A stretch of DNA of 64,000 nt from Adlercreutzia murintestinalis (GTDB lineage Bacteria > Actinomycetota > Coriobacteriia > Coriobacteriales > Eggerthellaceae). Positions 22,956 through 32,353 of the stretch are shown one piece after another; position 1 is the first letter of the stretch, and each line of letters opens with the position of its first letter. The notes under the pieces are model-generated. The model saw only the letters and a list, made by a program, of their open reading frames with translations. It made no database searches and was not told the origin of the DNA. A program made the position numbers and the translations under genes. The DNA lies in contig NZ_CALPCC010000003.1 in NCBI RefSeq assembly GCF_943192905.1, positions 1 through 64,000 on the forward strand, given 5' to 3'.

Positions 22956-24469
22956 GCACGGTGGGACGATATCTGATGCTTGACATGGTGCGCGGCAATC
23001 GCGCATCGAGCGCCACCATAGCCGTCACGGTGGGCGTCAGTTCGCTTCTCTTGGCAATGCTCACCTGCGTGCTCTATAACTTCTTAGCCGATTCTGCGGC
23101 GCAGGCTCAGGCGGAAGGGGTTAACTGGATCGCTCAGTTGGGCGATGAGCTTTTGGTGAGCGCTGCGCTGTATAGCGTGGTGCTGTTGCTCGCCTGCGTT
23201 GCGCTGGTGCTCATCATCCGCAATGCCTTCGCCGCATCCATGCAAGCACGACTGCACCAGCTCGGGCTCTTGGTCACAGCTGGTGCCACACCGCACCAGG
23301 TGCGCTCGATGTTGGTATGCGAAGCGCTGCTCTTGAGCCTTGTGCCCGCTGCGCTCGGCATTGGTCTTGGAACACTGGCAGCGCGTATGTTTGTTGCCGC
23401 AGCGAGCGACCTTGCACGTCAGATTGGCGTTGCAGAGAACGTGCCGCTCACGTTCCAGTATCATCCGCTGCTGTTGGCAGCTACCGTTGTGCTCGTGCTC
23501 ATCACGGTGCTCGTATCGGCGGGGTTGCCAGCGCGCAAACTGTCCCACATCGGGCCGCTTGCCGCCATCGCAGGTGGTCTGGAAGCACCGCAGCAGCCCA
23601 CGCGCCGTCGTTGGTCTTTGGCATGCGCGTTTGGGATCGAAGGCGAGTTGGCCGCAGACTCCATGCGCCAGCGGCGGGGTGCTCTGCGTTCGGCGTCCCT
23701 TGCGCTTGGGCTAGCGTTTCTCGTGCTCGGTCTGTTTCTCTCGTTCATGACGGTATCGCATCTGAGCGTCCAGCAGACCTACTACGAGCGCTATGGAATT
23801 GCGTGGGATGCCGTGGTGGATGTACCCGATGCTTCGGCAGCCGATCTGGATGCTCTTGCGCATCGGATCGACGAGCTTGCCGCTTCAACCATGGTCGAGC
23901 CATCTGATAAGGGCATGCGTCTGTACCTGCAAGCGCGCGATGGTGCAACGGATTCGCTGTATGAAGCGGTGGTGGGAGCGCTGCGCAGGGCAGGATACGC
24001 CGATTTCACGTTCGTGGATATGGCAGCTGACGAGCAGCGCTCGCAAGCGATCTGGGATGGCTATACGATGGTAGCCGGTGGATTTTGTGCCATATTGGCA
24101 CTGATCGGCATCGCGGGCATCTTCGCGCAGGCGCTCGGCTTTCTGTATCAGCGCCGCCGCGAGTTCGCGCGTCTGCGCTCTCTTGGCATGACCCCTTCAG
24201 GCATCTTCAAGATGCTCATGGTCGAAGGTCTTTGCACGATCGTAAGGCCGGTCGTGATGGCTCTGCCGTTTTTGGTGGGTGCTGCTGTTCTGCTTGCATA
24301 TCTTGCACGTCAGAGTCCCCAGGCGGTTCTTGCTGCGTTCCCTTATGGGATCTTGTTGGGCTATCTCGTGGTTGTCGGGGCGCTTGTGAGCGGCGCATAT
24401 GCGCTCGGCGCGTTCCGGTTGGTTCGCAGCGACCTCTCTCAGATGCTCAGAGATGATACCTTGATGTGA
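22952..24469 (+). CDS. FtsX-like ABC transporter permease
   Basis: A 505-residue membrane protein starting at GTG inside the stop of the ATPase gene. There are FtsX domains in both halves: N-terminal spans near residues 22-45, 68-92 and 122-146, with RLHQLGLLVTAGATPHQV as the typical cytoplasmic motif, and C-terminal spans after about 370 with REFARLRSLGMTPSGIFKM. A soluble outside region of about 100 residues lies between (about 275-370). The layout matches peptide- or antibiotic-type exporters controlled by a neighbouring two-component system. Substrate unknown. Confidence 0.88.
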   Translation: MSTVGRYLMLDMVRGNRASSATIAVTVGVSSLLLAMLTCVLYNFLADSAAQAQAEGVNWIAQLGDELLVSAALYSVVLLLACVALVLIIRNAFAASMQARLHQLGLLVTAGATPHQVRSMLVCEALLLSLVPAALGIGLGTLAARMFVAAASDLARQIGVAENVPLTFQYHPLLLAATVVLVLITVLVSAGLPARKLSHIGPLAAIAGGLEAPQQPTRRRWSLACAFGIEGELAADSMRQRRGALRSASLALGLAFLVLGLFLSFMTVSHLSVQQTYYERYGIAWDAVVDVPDASAADLDALAHRIDELAASTMVEPSDKGMRLYLQARDGATDSLYEAVVGALRRAGYADFTFVDMAADEQRSQAIWDGYTMVAGGFCAILALIGIAGIFAQALGFLYQRRREFARLRSLGMTPSGIFKMLMVEGLCTIVRPVVMALPFLVGAAVLLAYLARQSPQAVLAAFPYGILLGYLVVVGALVSGAYALGAFRLVRSDLSQMLRDDTLM

Positions 24470-24480
24470 GGACGCCTTTT

Positions 24481-25431
24481 CTATCGGTTATGCTGGTGTT
24501 CCGCTTTCGTATGGCGGGCCGCCAGCACGTTCGTGCGCACCGCATCGATGCCGACGAGCGCCAAGCCCGCCCAGATGCATCCGAAGCACACCGCGTGTGC
24601 CACCGTGAAGGGCTCGCCGTTCACGAGCACGCCGATGATGAGGGCGATGGTGGGGCTGACGTACTGAATGAACCCGAGCAGAACGAGCGGTATCGAGTTC
24701 GCTGCCGTTGCGAACAGGATCAACGGCACGGCCGTGATCGCGCCGCCTCCGATGAGCAGGGCCGTTGTCGTCCATCCTGCGGCGTCCCCGGTATCTCCGA
24801 GAAAGGCGCAACCGCCGGTCGTGGCAGCAAGAACAACGGCGAAGATCACCGCGAAGGGCATCATGACCGCGCTCTCGACCGCGATCGCCTCAACCGGAGG
24901 GTAGCCGCCCTTCTTCTTGACGGCACCGTACAATCCGAAGCTGATCGCCAAGATGATCGAGATCCACGGTATCTCACCGTATCCTGCGATGAAGAGCGAA
25001 AGGCCGCCGATGCAGAGCGCCACCGCTATCCATTGCAGCGGCGTCATGCGCTCCTTGAAGATGATGAGGCCGAGCACGATGGATACGAGGGGATTGAGGT
25101 AGTAGCCGATAGACGTCTCGACGATGCGGTCCATATCCACGGCGAAGATATACGTACTCCAATTCACCGTGATGAGCATAGCGGCGGGAATGAGGTAGCG
25201 CAGTGCGCGCCGGTCCTTCAAAAGCCCGATGAAATCCCATCGTCCGATGAAGCAGATGAGGGCGGTGAAGACGAAGCACCAGATCATGCGCTGCGCGATG
25301 ATCTCAAACGAGTTGACGTGGTCCAGCAGCTTCCAATACAGGGGGAACAGGCCCCACATGATATAGCAGCAGAATGCCGCGGCGATGCCTCGTCGGGTTC
25401 GCGTTCGCAGTGTTTCGGCGTTTACCTCCAT
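24481..25431 (-). CDS. rarD: RarD-type EamA-family transporter
   Basis: A 316-residue membrane protein with about ten spans (two EamA halves). The start RGIAAAFCCYIMWGLFPLYW and SFEIIAQRMIWC are typical of RarD; later GYYLNPLVSIVLGLIIFKE and GFIQYVSPTIALIIGVLVNGE are the paired family motifs. RarD proteins are drug/metabolite superfamily permeases; the substrate is unproven. It converges with the ABC permease gene with 11 bases between stops and is divergent from argS. Confidence 0.9.
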   Translation of the reverse strand: MEVNAETLRTRTRRGIAAAFCCYIMWGLFPLYWKLLDHVNSFEIIAQRMIWCFVFTALICFIGRWDFIGLLKDRRALRYLIPAAMLITVNWSTYIFAVDMDRIVETSIGYYLNPLVSIVLGLIIFKERMTPLQWIAVALCIGGLSLFIAGYGEIPWISIILAISFGLYGAVKKKGGYPPVEAIAVESAVMMPFAVIFAVVLAATTGGCAFLGDTGDAAGWTTTALLIGGGAITAVPLILFATAANSIPLVLLGFIQYVSPTIALIIGVLVNGEPFTVAHAVCFGCIWAGLALVGIDAVRTNVLAARHTKAEHQHNR

Positions 25432-25602
25432 GAGGCGATTATCTCATATATGCTTGATGCGGCTCGGTTTTATGGCACCGCCGCACACCATGTGCCGCGC
25501 GTGCGGCCCGCCTGTTACGTGCGCTTCGCAGCGACGTTGGGATGTGCGTGCGCTGCGCAGGTATGGAGACGCATGCCGATGGTGGGAAGATGCCGCGGCC
25601 GC

Positions 25603-25611
25603 TGGTATAAT
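25603..25611 (+). promoter_or_regulatory. Extended -10 promoter of argS
   Basis: TGGTATAAT: perfect -10 hexamer with TGn extension, about 50 bases before the argS start; the -35 region is poor. Confidence 0.55.
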
Positions 25612-25660
25612 GCCGCACTATCGAGTAGATACGTCTTCAATGTGAATCGGAGTATGGCGA

Positions 25661-27388
25661 ATGGATATCCGCGAACAGCTTGAAAAGATATTTAGGGCCG
25701 CTATCGATGCGGCTTTGGCCGATGGCTCGCTGGCGCTGGAGGGCGCAGCCCCCGAGCCTTCCCTTGAACGTCCGCGCGATGAAGCGAACGGCGACTGGGC
25801 ATCCACGGTGGCTATGCGCACGGCGAAGCTGGCGCACACCAGCCCGCGCGAAGTGGCGCAGGCCATCGTCGATCATCTGCCGGACAACGACATGATCCAA
25901 GCCGTTGAGATAGCGGGTCCGGGCTTCATCAACATCCGCCTCGCCGATGCGGTGCTGCAAGGCGTGGTGCGCGCCGTGCGCACGGAAGGCGAGAACTATG
26001 GGCATGGCACTATCCCTGAGGGTCAGCGCAAGGTCAACCTGGAATACGTTTCCGCCAACCCCACCGGCCCGCTTCATGTGGGGCATGGCCGCTGGGGAGC
26101 GCTCGGCGATGCTATGGCGCGCGTGATGCGTCATGCGGGCTACGATGTGTACGAAGAGTTCTACGTGAACGACCACGGCACGCAGATGGATGTGTTCGGC
26201 AACTCCGTGGGCGTGCGCTACATGCAGCTGCTCGGCCACGACGTAGAGATGCCCGAGCAGTGTTACGGCGGCAGTTACGTGTCCGATATCGCACAGGGCA
26301 TCATCGATCGCGAGGGCAACAAGTACGAGAGCCTGACCGATCAGGAGCGCATGGAGGCGTTTCGCGAGATCGCCTATCAGGAGATGCTCGACCTCCAGCA
26401 TGAGGTGCTCGGGCGCTTGGGCACGACGTTCGATCGCTGGTTTTCCGAGCGGAGCCTGTACGTGGAAGACGAGACAGGCGAGAGTCCGGTCAGCCGCAGC
26501 CTGAAGGCCATGGAGGACAAGGGCTACGTCAAGGAAGAGGATGGCGCCATCTGGTTCCGCTCATCGGCGCTCGGCGACGAGAAGGACCGCGTCATGATCA
26601 AGGCCAACGGCGAGATGACCTACTTCATGAGCGATGTGGCCTATCACTACGACAAGAAGATGCGCGGATTCGACCACCTGATCAACATTTGGGGCGCCGA
26701 TCACCATGGGTACGTGAAGCGCTGCGAATGCATGCTGGAGGCCTGGGGATGGCCGGGCGATCTGGAGATCGTGCTCGGGCAGCTGGTGAACCTGTTCCGC
26801 GATGGGGAAGCGGTGCGCATGAGCAAGCGCACCGGCGAGATGGTCACGCTCGAAGAGCTGATCGACGAGGTGGGCGTGGACGCTACGCGGTATCTGATGT
26901 TGTCGCGCTCGTCCGATCAGCCTATCGACTTCGATATCGAGCAAGCCAAGAAGAAGGACTCATCGAATCCGGTCTATTACGTGCAGTACGCGCACGCCCG
27001 CATCTGCTCCATCATCCGCCGGGCCTACGATGCCGCCAACGGTGAGGGGGCCGCAGAAGGGAAGAGCATCGCCGAGTTGGCTTGCGCGGTAGCGCCCGAA
27101 GGATGCGATCTGTCTGCGCTCACGAATCCCACCGAGTTGGCGCTCATGCGCAAGATGGCCGATTTCGGCAACTTGATCGCGCTTGCCGCACGAGATCGCG
27201 AGCCGTTCCGCCTGACGCATTACGCGCAGGATCTCGCAGCGCTCTTCCACGGGTTCTACACCGAGTGCAAGGTGCTCACCGATGATGCGGCTCTGAGCAC
27301 GGCGCGCGTGGCGCTCTGCGATGCTACGCGCATCATGCTGGCGCTGACGCTGGGGCTGCTCGGCGTTTCTGCTCCTGAGAAGATGTAG
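25661..27388 (+). CDS. argS: Arginyl-tRNA synthetase
   Basis: A 575-residue class I aminoacyl-tRNA synthetase. It shows the N-terminal Add-1 domain (about 1-110), the HIGH motif as HVGH within VSANPTGPLHVGHGRWG (about 127-143), MSKRTG as the KMSKS-like motif (about 387-392) and a C-terminal DALR anticodon-binding domain ending in LALTLGLLGVSAPEKM. CGGAG lies eight bases upstream of ATG 25661. It converges with a tRNA gene that begins six bases after its stop. Confidence 0.96.
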   Translation: MDIREQLEKIFRAAIDAALADGSLALEGAAPEPSLERPRDEANGDWASTVAMRTAKLAHTSPREVAQAIVDHLPDNDMIQAVEIAGPGFINIRLADAVLQGVVRAVRTEGENYGHGTIPEGQRKVNLEYVSANPTGPLHVGHGRWGALGDAMARVMRHAGYDVYEEFYVNDHGTQMDVFGNSVGVRYMQLLGHDVEMPEQCYGGSYVSDIAQGIIDREGNKYESLTDQERMEAFREIAYQEMLDLQHEVLGRLGTTFDRWFSERSLYVEDETGESPVSRSLKAMEDKGYVKEEDGAIWFRSSALGDEKDRVMIKANGEMTYFMSDVAYHYDKKMRGFDHLINIWGADHHGYVKRCECMLEAWGWPGDLEIVLGQLVNLFRDGEAVRMSKRTGEMVTLEELIDEVGVDATRYLMLSRSSDQPIDFDIEQAKKKDSSNPVYYVQYAHARICSIIRRAYDAANGEGAAEGKSIAELACAVAPEGCDLSALTNPTELALMRKMADFGNLIALAARDREPFRLTHYAQDLAALFHGFYTECKVLTDDAALSTARVALCDATRIMLALTLGLLGVSAPEKM

Positions 27389-27393
27389 GGAAG

Positions 27394-27468
27394 TGGTGGG
27401 CCCTGCAGGATTCGAACCTGCAACCAAAGGATTATGAGTCCTCTGCTCCACCATTGAGCTAAGGGCCC
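27394..27468 (-). tRNA. tRNA with CAT anticodon (elongator Met or lysidine-type Ile2)
   Basis: A 75-nt minus-strand cloverleaf with encoded CCA. Acceptor GGGCCCT pairs with AGGGCCC; the anticodon loop CTCATAA gives CAT. The acceptor and CTTAGCTCA in the D-arm resemble tRNA-Ile2, which needs TilS, but elongator Met cannot be excluded. It does not have the C1-A72 mismatch of initiator tRNA. It has its own promoter at 27512-27540. Confidence 0.93.
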
Positions 27469-27481
27469 GAGTGGAAAGTGG

Positions 27482-27511
27482 AACGCTCCGTGCGAAGCGG
27501 AGCGTTTTGCT
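27482..27511 (+). terminator. Hairpin: plus-strand terminator past argS, and 5' leader hairpin of the CAT tRNA
   Basis: A 9-bp stem (27482-27490 with 27498-27506). Read on the plus strand it is followed by TTTGCTATT, so it can end argS transcripts after they cross the antisense tRNA. Read on the minus strand it begins about where the tRNA transcript should start, 5-6 bases after TACAAT. Confidence 0.65.
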
Positions 27512-27540
27512 ATTGTAGGGGATGGTGCCATAAGCTGCAA
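27512..27540 (-). promoter_or_regulatory. Promoter of the CAT tRNA
   Basis: On the minus strand TTGCAG (27540-27535), a 17-base spacer, then TACAAT (27517-27512). Confidence 0.75.
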
Positions 27541-27667
27541 GCGTGTGGCGGGTATGCGCATGCCGAGAAAAGCGGCAGGGCGTCAGGTCCAGGCGACGTG
27601 CTGAGCGAAATGAACGGAAGCGCCAGAGCGCACAGAACGCTGACGAGATATCTGAACGTGGAGAAAA

Positions 27668-27745
27668 TGGGGTGGCTGACCGGACTTGAACCGGCGACCT
27701 CCAGAGCCACAATCTGGCATTCTAGCCAACTGAACTACAGCCACC
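27668..27745 (-). tRNA. tRNA-His (anticodon GTG)
   Basis: A minus-strand cloverleaf with encoded CCA. Acceptor GTGGCTG pairs with CAGCCAC, and the extra G(-1) at 27745 faces the discriminator C, the tRNA-His identity pair. The anticodon loop TTGTGGC gives GTG. It lies 12 bases after tRNA-Lys and is probably in the same transcript. Confidence 0.96.
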
Positions 27746-27757
27746 ATACCAAGTGAG

Positions 27758-27833
27758 TGGTGCGCCATGAAGGACTCGAACCTTCGACCTTGGGATTAAG
27801 AGTCCCCTGCTCTACCAACTAAGCTAATGGCGC
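27758..27833 (-). tRNA. tRNA-Lys (anticodon CTT)
   Basis: A 76-nt minus-strand cloverleaf with encoded CCA. Acceptor GCGCCAT pairs with ATGGCGC; the loop CTCTTAA gives CTT. It is the first gene of the Lys-His pair. Confidence 0.95.
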
Positions 27834-27845
27834 ACATCAAGAACC

Positions 27846-27869
27846 AGCGCTTAAAAAGCGCTTTGCTAT
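27846..27869 (+). terminator. Hairpin: 5' leader hairpin of the tRNA-Lys-His transcript, terminator-like on the plus strand
   Basis: A perfect 7-bp stem (27846-27852 with 27856-27862), AAA loop, then TTGCTATT on the plus strand. No plus-strand gene needs ending here. On the minus strand it begins just after the TACAAT of the tRNA-Lys promoter, as at 27482-27511. Confidence 0.5.
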
Positions 27870-27896
27870 TGTAGGCGAACACCTCACCCCGCGCAA
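27868..27896 (-). promoter_or_regulatory. Promoter of tRNA-Lys and tRNA-His
   Basis: On the minus strand TTGCGC (27896-27891), a 17-base spacer, then TACAAT (27873-27868), the same architecture as the CAT tRNA promoter. Confidence 0.75.
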
Positions 27897-28151
27897 GGGG
27901 TCATTCTCTATCTTTTCTCGACCGCTGTTTTTCGACGTTTCTCGCGCGTGCTCCCGGATCGCCCTGCAGGTAATCGGTGAACGGCGCAAATGTTACTCGA
28001 ACGAGCCGGGATTATGCAGCAAGGCGTGCTATACTCGGAAGGCTTGTAAAAATGCAAGCGAAATATTGTATCGGCCCCGAGTAATGTAAGTTTCTGTCCA
28101 AGACGACTGCTTATTGAAAACGGGGTCCCTCATTTCCGAAAGGGGTCCGTT
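27897..28151 (+). promoter_or_regulatory. Upstream and leader region of rpsA
   Basis: Gene-free DNA. A TATACT at 28030-28035 is a possible -10 box (no good -35), giving a leader of about 110 bases before the rpsA start. The leader holds two GGGGTCC copies (28122 and 28143 regions). Bacterial rpsA is often autoregulated through its leader, but I see no decisive structure here. Confidence 0.4.
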
Positions 28152-29468
28152 TTGACCGAGATCAAGAACACGTCAGTCATCCAGTTCGACGACGTATCCG
28201 ACGACCAGCTCAATGCCATGATCGATGGCACGCTGACCGACTTCGACGAGGGCGACCTGGTTGAGGGCACGGTAGTGAAGCTGGAGCACGATGAGGTGCT
28301 CGTGGACATCGGCTTCAAGAGCGAAGGCGTCATTCCGTCGCGCGAACTGTCCATTCGCAAAGATATCGATCCGTCCGAGGTCGTGGGTCTGGGCGATCAC
28401 ATTGAGGCGCTGGTTCTCCAGAAGGAGGACAAGGACGGCCGCCTGATCCTGTCCAAGAAGCGCGCCGAGTACGAGCGCGCATGGAACCGCGTCGAAGAGA
28501 AGTTCAAGGCTGGCGAAGTGGTCACCGGCGAGGTCATCGAGGTCGTCAAGGGTGGCCTGATCCTCGATATCGGCCTGCGTGGCTTCCTGCCGGCGTCGCT
28601 GGTCGATCTGCGTCGCGTGAAGGATCTCGACATGTACCTCAACACCGAGATCGAAGCGCGCGTCATCGAGATGGACCGCAACCGCAACAACGTGGTGCTC
28701 TCCCGCCGTGTGCTGCTCGAAGAGGGCCGCAAGGCCGAGCGCACTGAGATCCTCTCCAAGCTCTCCAAGGGCATGCGCCTCAAGGGCACCGTTTCCAGTA
28801 TCGTGGACTTCGGTGCATTCGTCGATCTGGGCGGCATCGATGGTTTGGTGCACATCTCCGAGCTGTCCTGGAACCACGTGAACCACCCCAGCGAGGTCGT
28901 GAAGGTGGGCGACGAGGTAGAGGTCGAGGTGCTCGACGTCGATCTGCAGCGTGAGCGCATCAGCTTGGGCCTCAAGCAGACCACCGACGATCCGTGGGTG
29001 GAGTTGGTCGATAACTATCCGATGGGCACCATCGTCGATGGCACCGTCACCAAGATCGTGCCGTTCGGCGCATTCGTTGAACTGGGCAATTCCATCGAGG
29101 GCCTGGTGCATATCTCCGAGATGGCCGCCAAGCACATCGATTCGCCTGCTCAGGTGGTCAAGCAAGGCCAAGATGTGAAGGTGAAGGTCATGGAGATCAA
29201 CCCCGACCGCCGTCGCATCAGCCTGTCCATGAAGGCTGCCGCCGAAGAGCTTGGCTACGACATCGAGATCGACGAGAGCGTTGTCGTGGAAGATCCTAAG
29301 CCGCGCAAGAAAGATGACGAGGCTGAGCAGACCGAGGAAGTCGTGACCGACGCTATCGAAGCAGCTGACCCCGCCGCTGAGGTGACCGAGGTTGATGTGG
29401 TGGATACTCCCGAGGCGGAGGCTGTTGTGGTGACCGAAGAGGCGGCTGAGGAGCCTGCTGCTGAATAG
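28152..29468 (+). CDS. rpsA: 30S ribosomal protein S1
   Basis: A 438-residue RNA-binding protein with four S1 domains (about residues 35-105, 120-190, 205-275 and 290-362), each with the G-x-V/I...DIG-F or [10 protein letters not shown] pattern, followed by a ~75-residue acidic Ala/Glu/Val-rich tail. This four-domain form is usual in actinobacteria, versus six in E. coli. It starts with TTG after GAAAGGGG; no better start is in frame. It helps mRNAs bind to the ribosome. coaE follows, as in many actinobacteria. Confidence 0.95.
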   Translation: MTEIKNTSVIQFDDVSDDQLNAMIDGTLTDFDEGDLVEGTVVKLEHDEVLVDIGFKSEGVIPSRELSIRKDIDPSEVVGLGDHIEALVLQKEDKDGRLILSKKRAEYERAWNRVEEKFKAGEVVTGEVIEVVKGGLILDIGLRGFLPASLVDLRRVKDLDMYLNTEIEARVIEMDRNRNNVVLSRRVLLEEGRKAERTEILSKLSKGMRLKGTVSSIVDFGAFVDLGGIDGLVHISELSWNHVNHPSEVVKVGDEVEVEVLDVDLQRERISLGLKQTTDDPWVELVDNYPMGTIVDGTVTKIVPFGAFVELGNSIEGLVHISEMAAKHIDSPAQVVKQGQDVKVKVMEINPDRRRISLSMKAAAEELGYDIEIDESVVVEDPKPRKKDDEAEQTEEVVTDAIEAADPAAEVTEVDVVDTPEAEAVVVTEEAAEEPAAE

Positions 29469-29494
29469 CGCGCACGCGCGAGCAAGGAGATGCG

Positions 29495-30088
29495 GTGAAG
29501 AAGATCTTTATCATAGGCGGTATGGGAGCGGGCAAGTCAACAGCGCGCAAGGCGCTGACCGATCAGGGTCTGGCCTATATCGACCTTGATAAGGTGGGAC
29601 ACGACATCCTGAAATGGGAGATCGTCAAAGAAGAACTGGTAGAGGCTTTCGGTGACGATATCCTTGACGAGGATGGTGAAGTGGTCAGGCAGCGTCTGGC
29701 CGCCAAGGCCTTTGTCAGTCCGGCGGAGACGCGCAAGCTCAACCGCATCACGATGCCGCGCATCGAAGAGGCATACACCGATATGGTCGACGAGCTGGAA
29801 GCGCAAGGGGTAGAGGCGGTCGCCGTGGAGTACTCGGTGTTCAAGAACCGCTCAACATCGCTTGCTTGGTCTGCCGATGCGGTGATCGCGGTGCTCGCGC
29901 CCATGGACCTTCGTATTCAGCGCGCGGTGGCTTCCGGTTTTGACGAGGATGACGTGCGTCGACGCATCGCTCAGCAGATCACCGATGCCGATCGCATCGA
30001 GGCAGCTGATGTGGTGTTCAACAACGATTCCACAAAAGACGAGTTGTACAACGAGGTCACTACGTGGTGGAAGAACTGTCAGCAGTAA
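29495..30088 (+). CDS. coaE: Dephospho-CoA kinase
   Basis: A 197-residue P-loop kinase for the last step of coenzyme A synthesis. Walker A GGMGAGKST is at residues 8-16, followed by the CoaE-typical YIDLDKVGHDIL; LAWSADAVIAVLAPMDLRIQR (about 123-143) matches the nucleotide-binding segment of the family. Start GTG 29495 follows AAGGAG. It is 26 bases after rpsA and is ended by a terminator. Confidence 0.87.
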   Translation: MKKIFIIGGMGAGKSTARKALTDQGLAYIDLDKVGHDILKWEIVKEELVEAFGDDILDEDGEVVRQRLAAKAFVSPAETRKLNRITMPRIEEAYTDMVDELEAQGVEAVAVEYSVFKNRSTSLAWSADAVIAVLAPMDLRIQRAVASGFDEDDVRRRIAQQITDADRIEAADVVFNNDSTKDELYNEVTTWWKNCQQ

Positions 30089-30110
30089 ACGTGTTCTCAC
30101 GCTAAGATGA

Positions 30111-30146
30111 GACCCGGCGTGCCGCAAGGTGGCGCCGGGTCTTTTG
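30111..30146 (+). terminator. Terminator after coaE
   Basis: The stem ACCCGGCG (from 30112) pairs with CGCCGGGT (to 30140), extended by one G-C pair, followed by TTTT. It lies between the coaE stop and the uvrB Shine-Dalgarno. Confidence 0.8.
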
Positions 30147-30160
30147 GATTCAGGAGGCAC

Positions 30161-32314
30161 ATGTCAACACATCTGCGCAATATCGAGGGCATGGAGATGC
30201 CGGGGAAGCTCTCTGTGGACGCAGCCTCAAGCGCCGCGCTTGAGGTGGTCTCTCCCTATGAGCCCTCGGGCGATCAGCCGCAAGCGGTGGCGAAGCTCGC
30301 TGACGGGGTTCGGGCTGACCTTCGCTATCAAACGCTTTTGGGCGTGACGGGTTCTGGCAAGACGTTCACGATGGCGAAGGTGATCGAGGAAGTGCAAAAG
30401 CCCACTTTGATCATGGCGCCCAATAAGACGCTCGCAGCGCAGTTAGCCGCTGAGCTCAAGGAGTTCTTCCCGAATAACGCCGTGGTGTACTTCGTGAGCT
30501 ACTACGATTACTACCAACCCGAGGCGTATGTGCCAGCATCGGATACGTTCATCGAGAAGGACGCTTCCATCAACGAGGAGGTGGAGAAGCTGCGCCATGC
30601 GGCTACCAGCGCACTGCTGTCGCGGCGCGATGTGATCGTGGTGGCTTCGGTGAGCTGCATCTACGGTATCGGCAGTCCGCAGGACTATGCGGGCATGGCG
30701 GTCTTTCTTGATAAAGAGGTGCCCGCCGATCGCGATGAGGTGATCTACGGACTGATCGACATTCAATACGACCGTAACGATTACGAGCTGAAGCGCGGCA
30801 CCTTCCGCGTGCGCGGAGATGCGCTCGATATCTTTCCGCCCTATGCGGACAATCCCATTCGCGTGGAGTTTTGGGGTGACGAGATCGAGACGATCGAAGA
30901 GGTCGACAACGTGACCGGTGAGGTAGTGGCCTCCTACCATGCGGTGCCCATTTGGCCAGCTTCGCATTACGTGACGGCGCGGCCTAAGATGGAGCACGCG
31001 CTTGGCACCATTCGCGACGAGCTGCGCGAGCGCTTGGAGCAATTCAACGCTGAGGGCAAGCTGCTCGAGGCGCAGCGGCTCGAAATGCGCACGAATTACG
31101 ATCTTGAGATGCTGGAAACGATGGGGTTTTGCTCGGGTATCGAAAACTACTCGCGGCATCTGGATGGTCGAGCGCCGGGTGAGCCGCCCTATACGCTGAT
31201 CGATTACTTCCCTGACGACTTCCTCTGCATCATCGACGAGAGCCACGTGACAGTGCCGCAGATTCGCGGCATGCATGAAGGCGACCGCTCGCGCAAGGTG
31301 ACCTTGGCCGAGCACGGGTTCCGCCTGCCCTCAGCGCTTGACAATCGCCCGCTGCGCTTCGATGAGTTCGAAGACCGGGTTCCGCAGTTCATCTACGTGA
31401 GCGCCACGCCGGGCGATTATGAAGAGAAGGTCAGCCAAGCAACGGTAGAGCAGATCATCCGTCCGACGGGCCTGCTCGACCCCGAGGTGATCTTGCGGCC
31501 CATCAAAAGCCAGATCGACGACATCATCGACGAGGCGCGTGAGCGCTCGGCGCGCGATGAGCGCGTGCTCGTGACGACGCTGACGAAGAAGATGGCCGAA
31601 GACCTGACGGATCACCTGCTCGATCAGGGCATTCGCGCGCGGTACATGCATTCAGACATCGGCACGTTAGAGCGCGTGGAGATCCTCCGTGAACTGAGGC
31701 AAGGCAAGTTCGATGTGCTGGTGGGTATCAATTTGCTGCGCGAGGGGCTCGACCTGCCCGAGGTCAGTCTCGTGGCCATTCTCGATGCCGACAAAGAGGG
31801 CTTCCTGCGCAACCATCGCAGCCTCGTGCAGACCATCGGTCGTGCTGCGCGCAACGTGTCGGGTCAGGTCATCATGTATGCCGACAAGGTGACCGATTCC
31901 ATGAAGCGCGCTATCGACGAGACGCGCCGTCGCCGCGATATCCAGATGGCCTACAACGCCGAACATGGCATCGAGCCGACGACCATTCGCAAGAAGATCA
32001 ATGACATCATGGATTCTATCGTCGATGAATCGGAGGGGCTCTCCGCTGAGGATATCAATCGTGAGATGGCAGAGCTTTCGCGCGAAGAGGTCATGCGCAT
32101 GATCATGTCGATGGAAGAGGAGATGCAAGCCGCCTCTGCTGGTATGGATTTTGAAGAGGCTGCTCGCTTGCGCGATCAGGTGGTGCAGCTGCGCACGGCG
32201 GTCGAGGATGTCTCAGAGAAGGATGTCCTCGCCGATCTAAAGAAGAGCGCGCGCAAAGGCAGTGCATACGGCAATCGCAAGAATGCCGCTTATGGAAGCA
32301 GTCGGCGCAGCTAG
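30161..32314 (+). CDS. uvrB: Excinuclease ABC subunit B
   Basis: A 717-residue helicase-like subunit of nucleotide excision repair. Walker [13 protein letters not shown] (about residue 60), the damage-contacting beta-hairpin [20 protein letters not shown] (about 110-129), [13 protein letters not shown] (motif II), RAARN helicase motif VI, and a C-terminal UVR motif ([17 protein letters not shown], about 668-684) that binds UvrC/UvrA are all there. Start ATG 30161 follows AGGAGG. It is followed at 39 bases by recN, forming a repair gene pair. No SOS box of the type seen at 4725-4754 is visible in front. Confidence 0.97.
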   Translation: MSTHLRNIEGMEMPGKLSVDAASSAALEVVSPYEPSGDQPQAVAKLADGVRADLRYQTLLGVTGSGKTFTMAKVIEEVQKPTLIMAPNKTLAAQLAAELKEFFPNNAVVYFVSYYDYYQPEAYVPASDTFIEKDASINEEVEKLRHAATSALLSRRDVIVVASVSCIYGIGSPQDYAGMAVFLDKEVPADRDEVIYGLIDIQYDRNDYELKRGTFRVRGDALDIFPPYADNPIRVEFWGDEIETIEEVDNVTGEVVASYHAVPIWPASHYVTARPKMEHALGTIRDELRERLEQFNAEGKLLEAQRLEMRTNYDLEMLETMGFCSGIENYSRHLDGRAPGEPPYTLIDYFPDDFLCIIDESHVTVPQIRGMHEGDRSRKVTLAEHGFRLPSALDNRPLRFDEFEDRVPQFIYVSATPGDYEEKVSQATVEQIIRPTGLLDPEVILRPIKSQIDDIIDEARERSARDERVLVTTLTKKMAEDLTDHLLDQGIRARYMHSDIGTLERVEILRELRQGKFDVLVGINLLREGLDLPEVSLVAILDADKEGFLRNHRSLVQTIGRAARNVSGQVIMYADKVTDSMKRAIDETRRRRDIQMAYNAEHGIEPTTIRKKINDIMDSIVDESEGLSAEDINREMAELSREEVMRMIMSMEEEMQAASAGMDFEEAARLRDQVVQLRTAVEDVSEKDVLADLKKSARKGSAYGNRKNAAYGSSRRS

Positions 32315-32353
32315 GCGGCGCTGGGACGGCGCTCGGCCGTGGGAGGAATGCAG

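Noticed and set aside
24466-25683. Plus-strand 405-codon frame
   Set aside because: Entirely antisense to rarD, rich in Arg/Asp/Glu/His, typical of a GC-rich shadow frame; rarD has full family motifs.
30107-30160. Upstream start of uvrB at 30107
   Set aside because: This part overlaps the coaE terminator hairpin; ATG 30161 has AGGAGG at correct distance.
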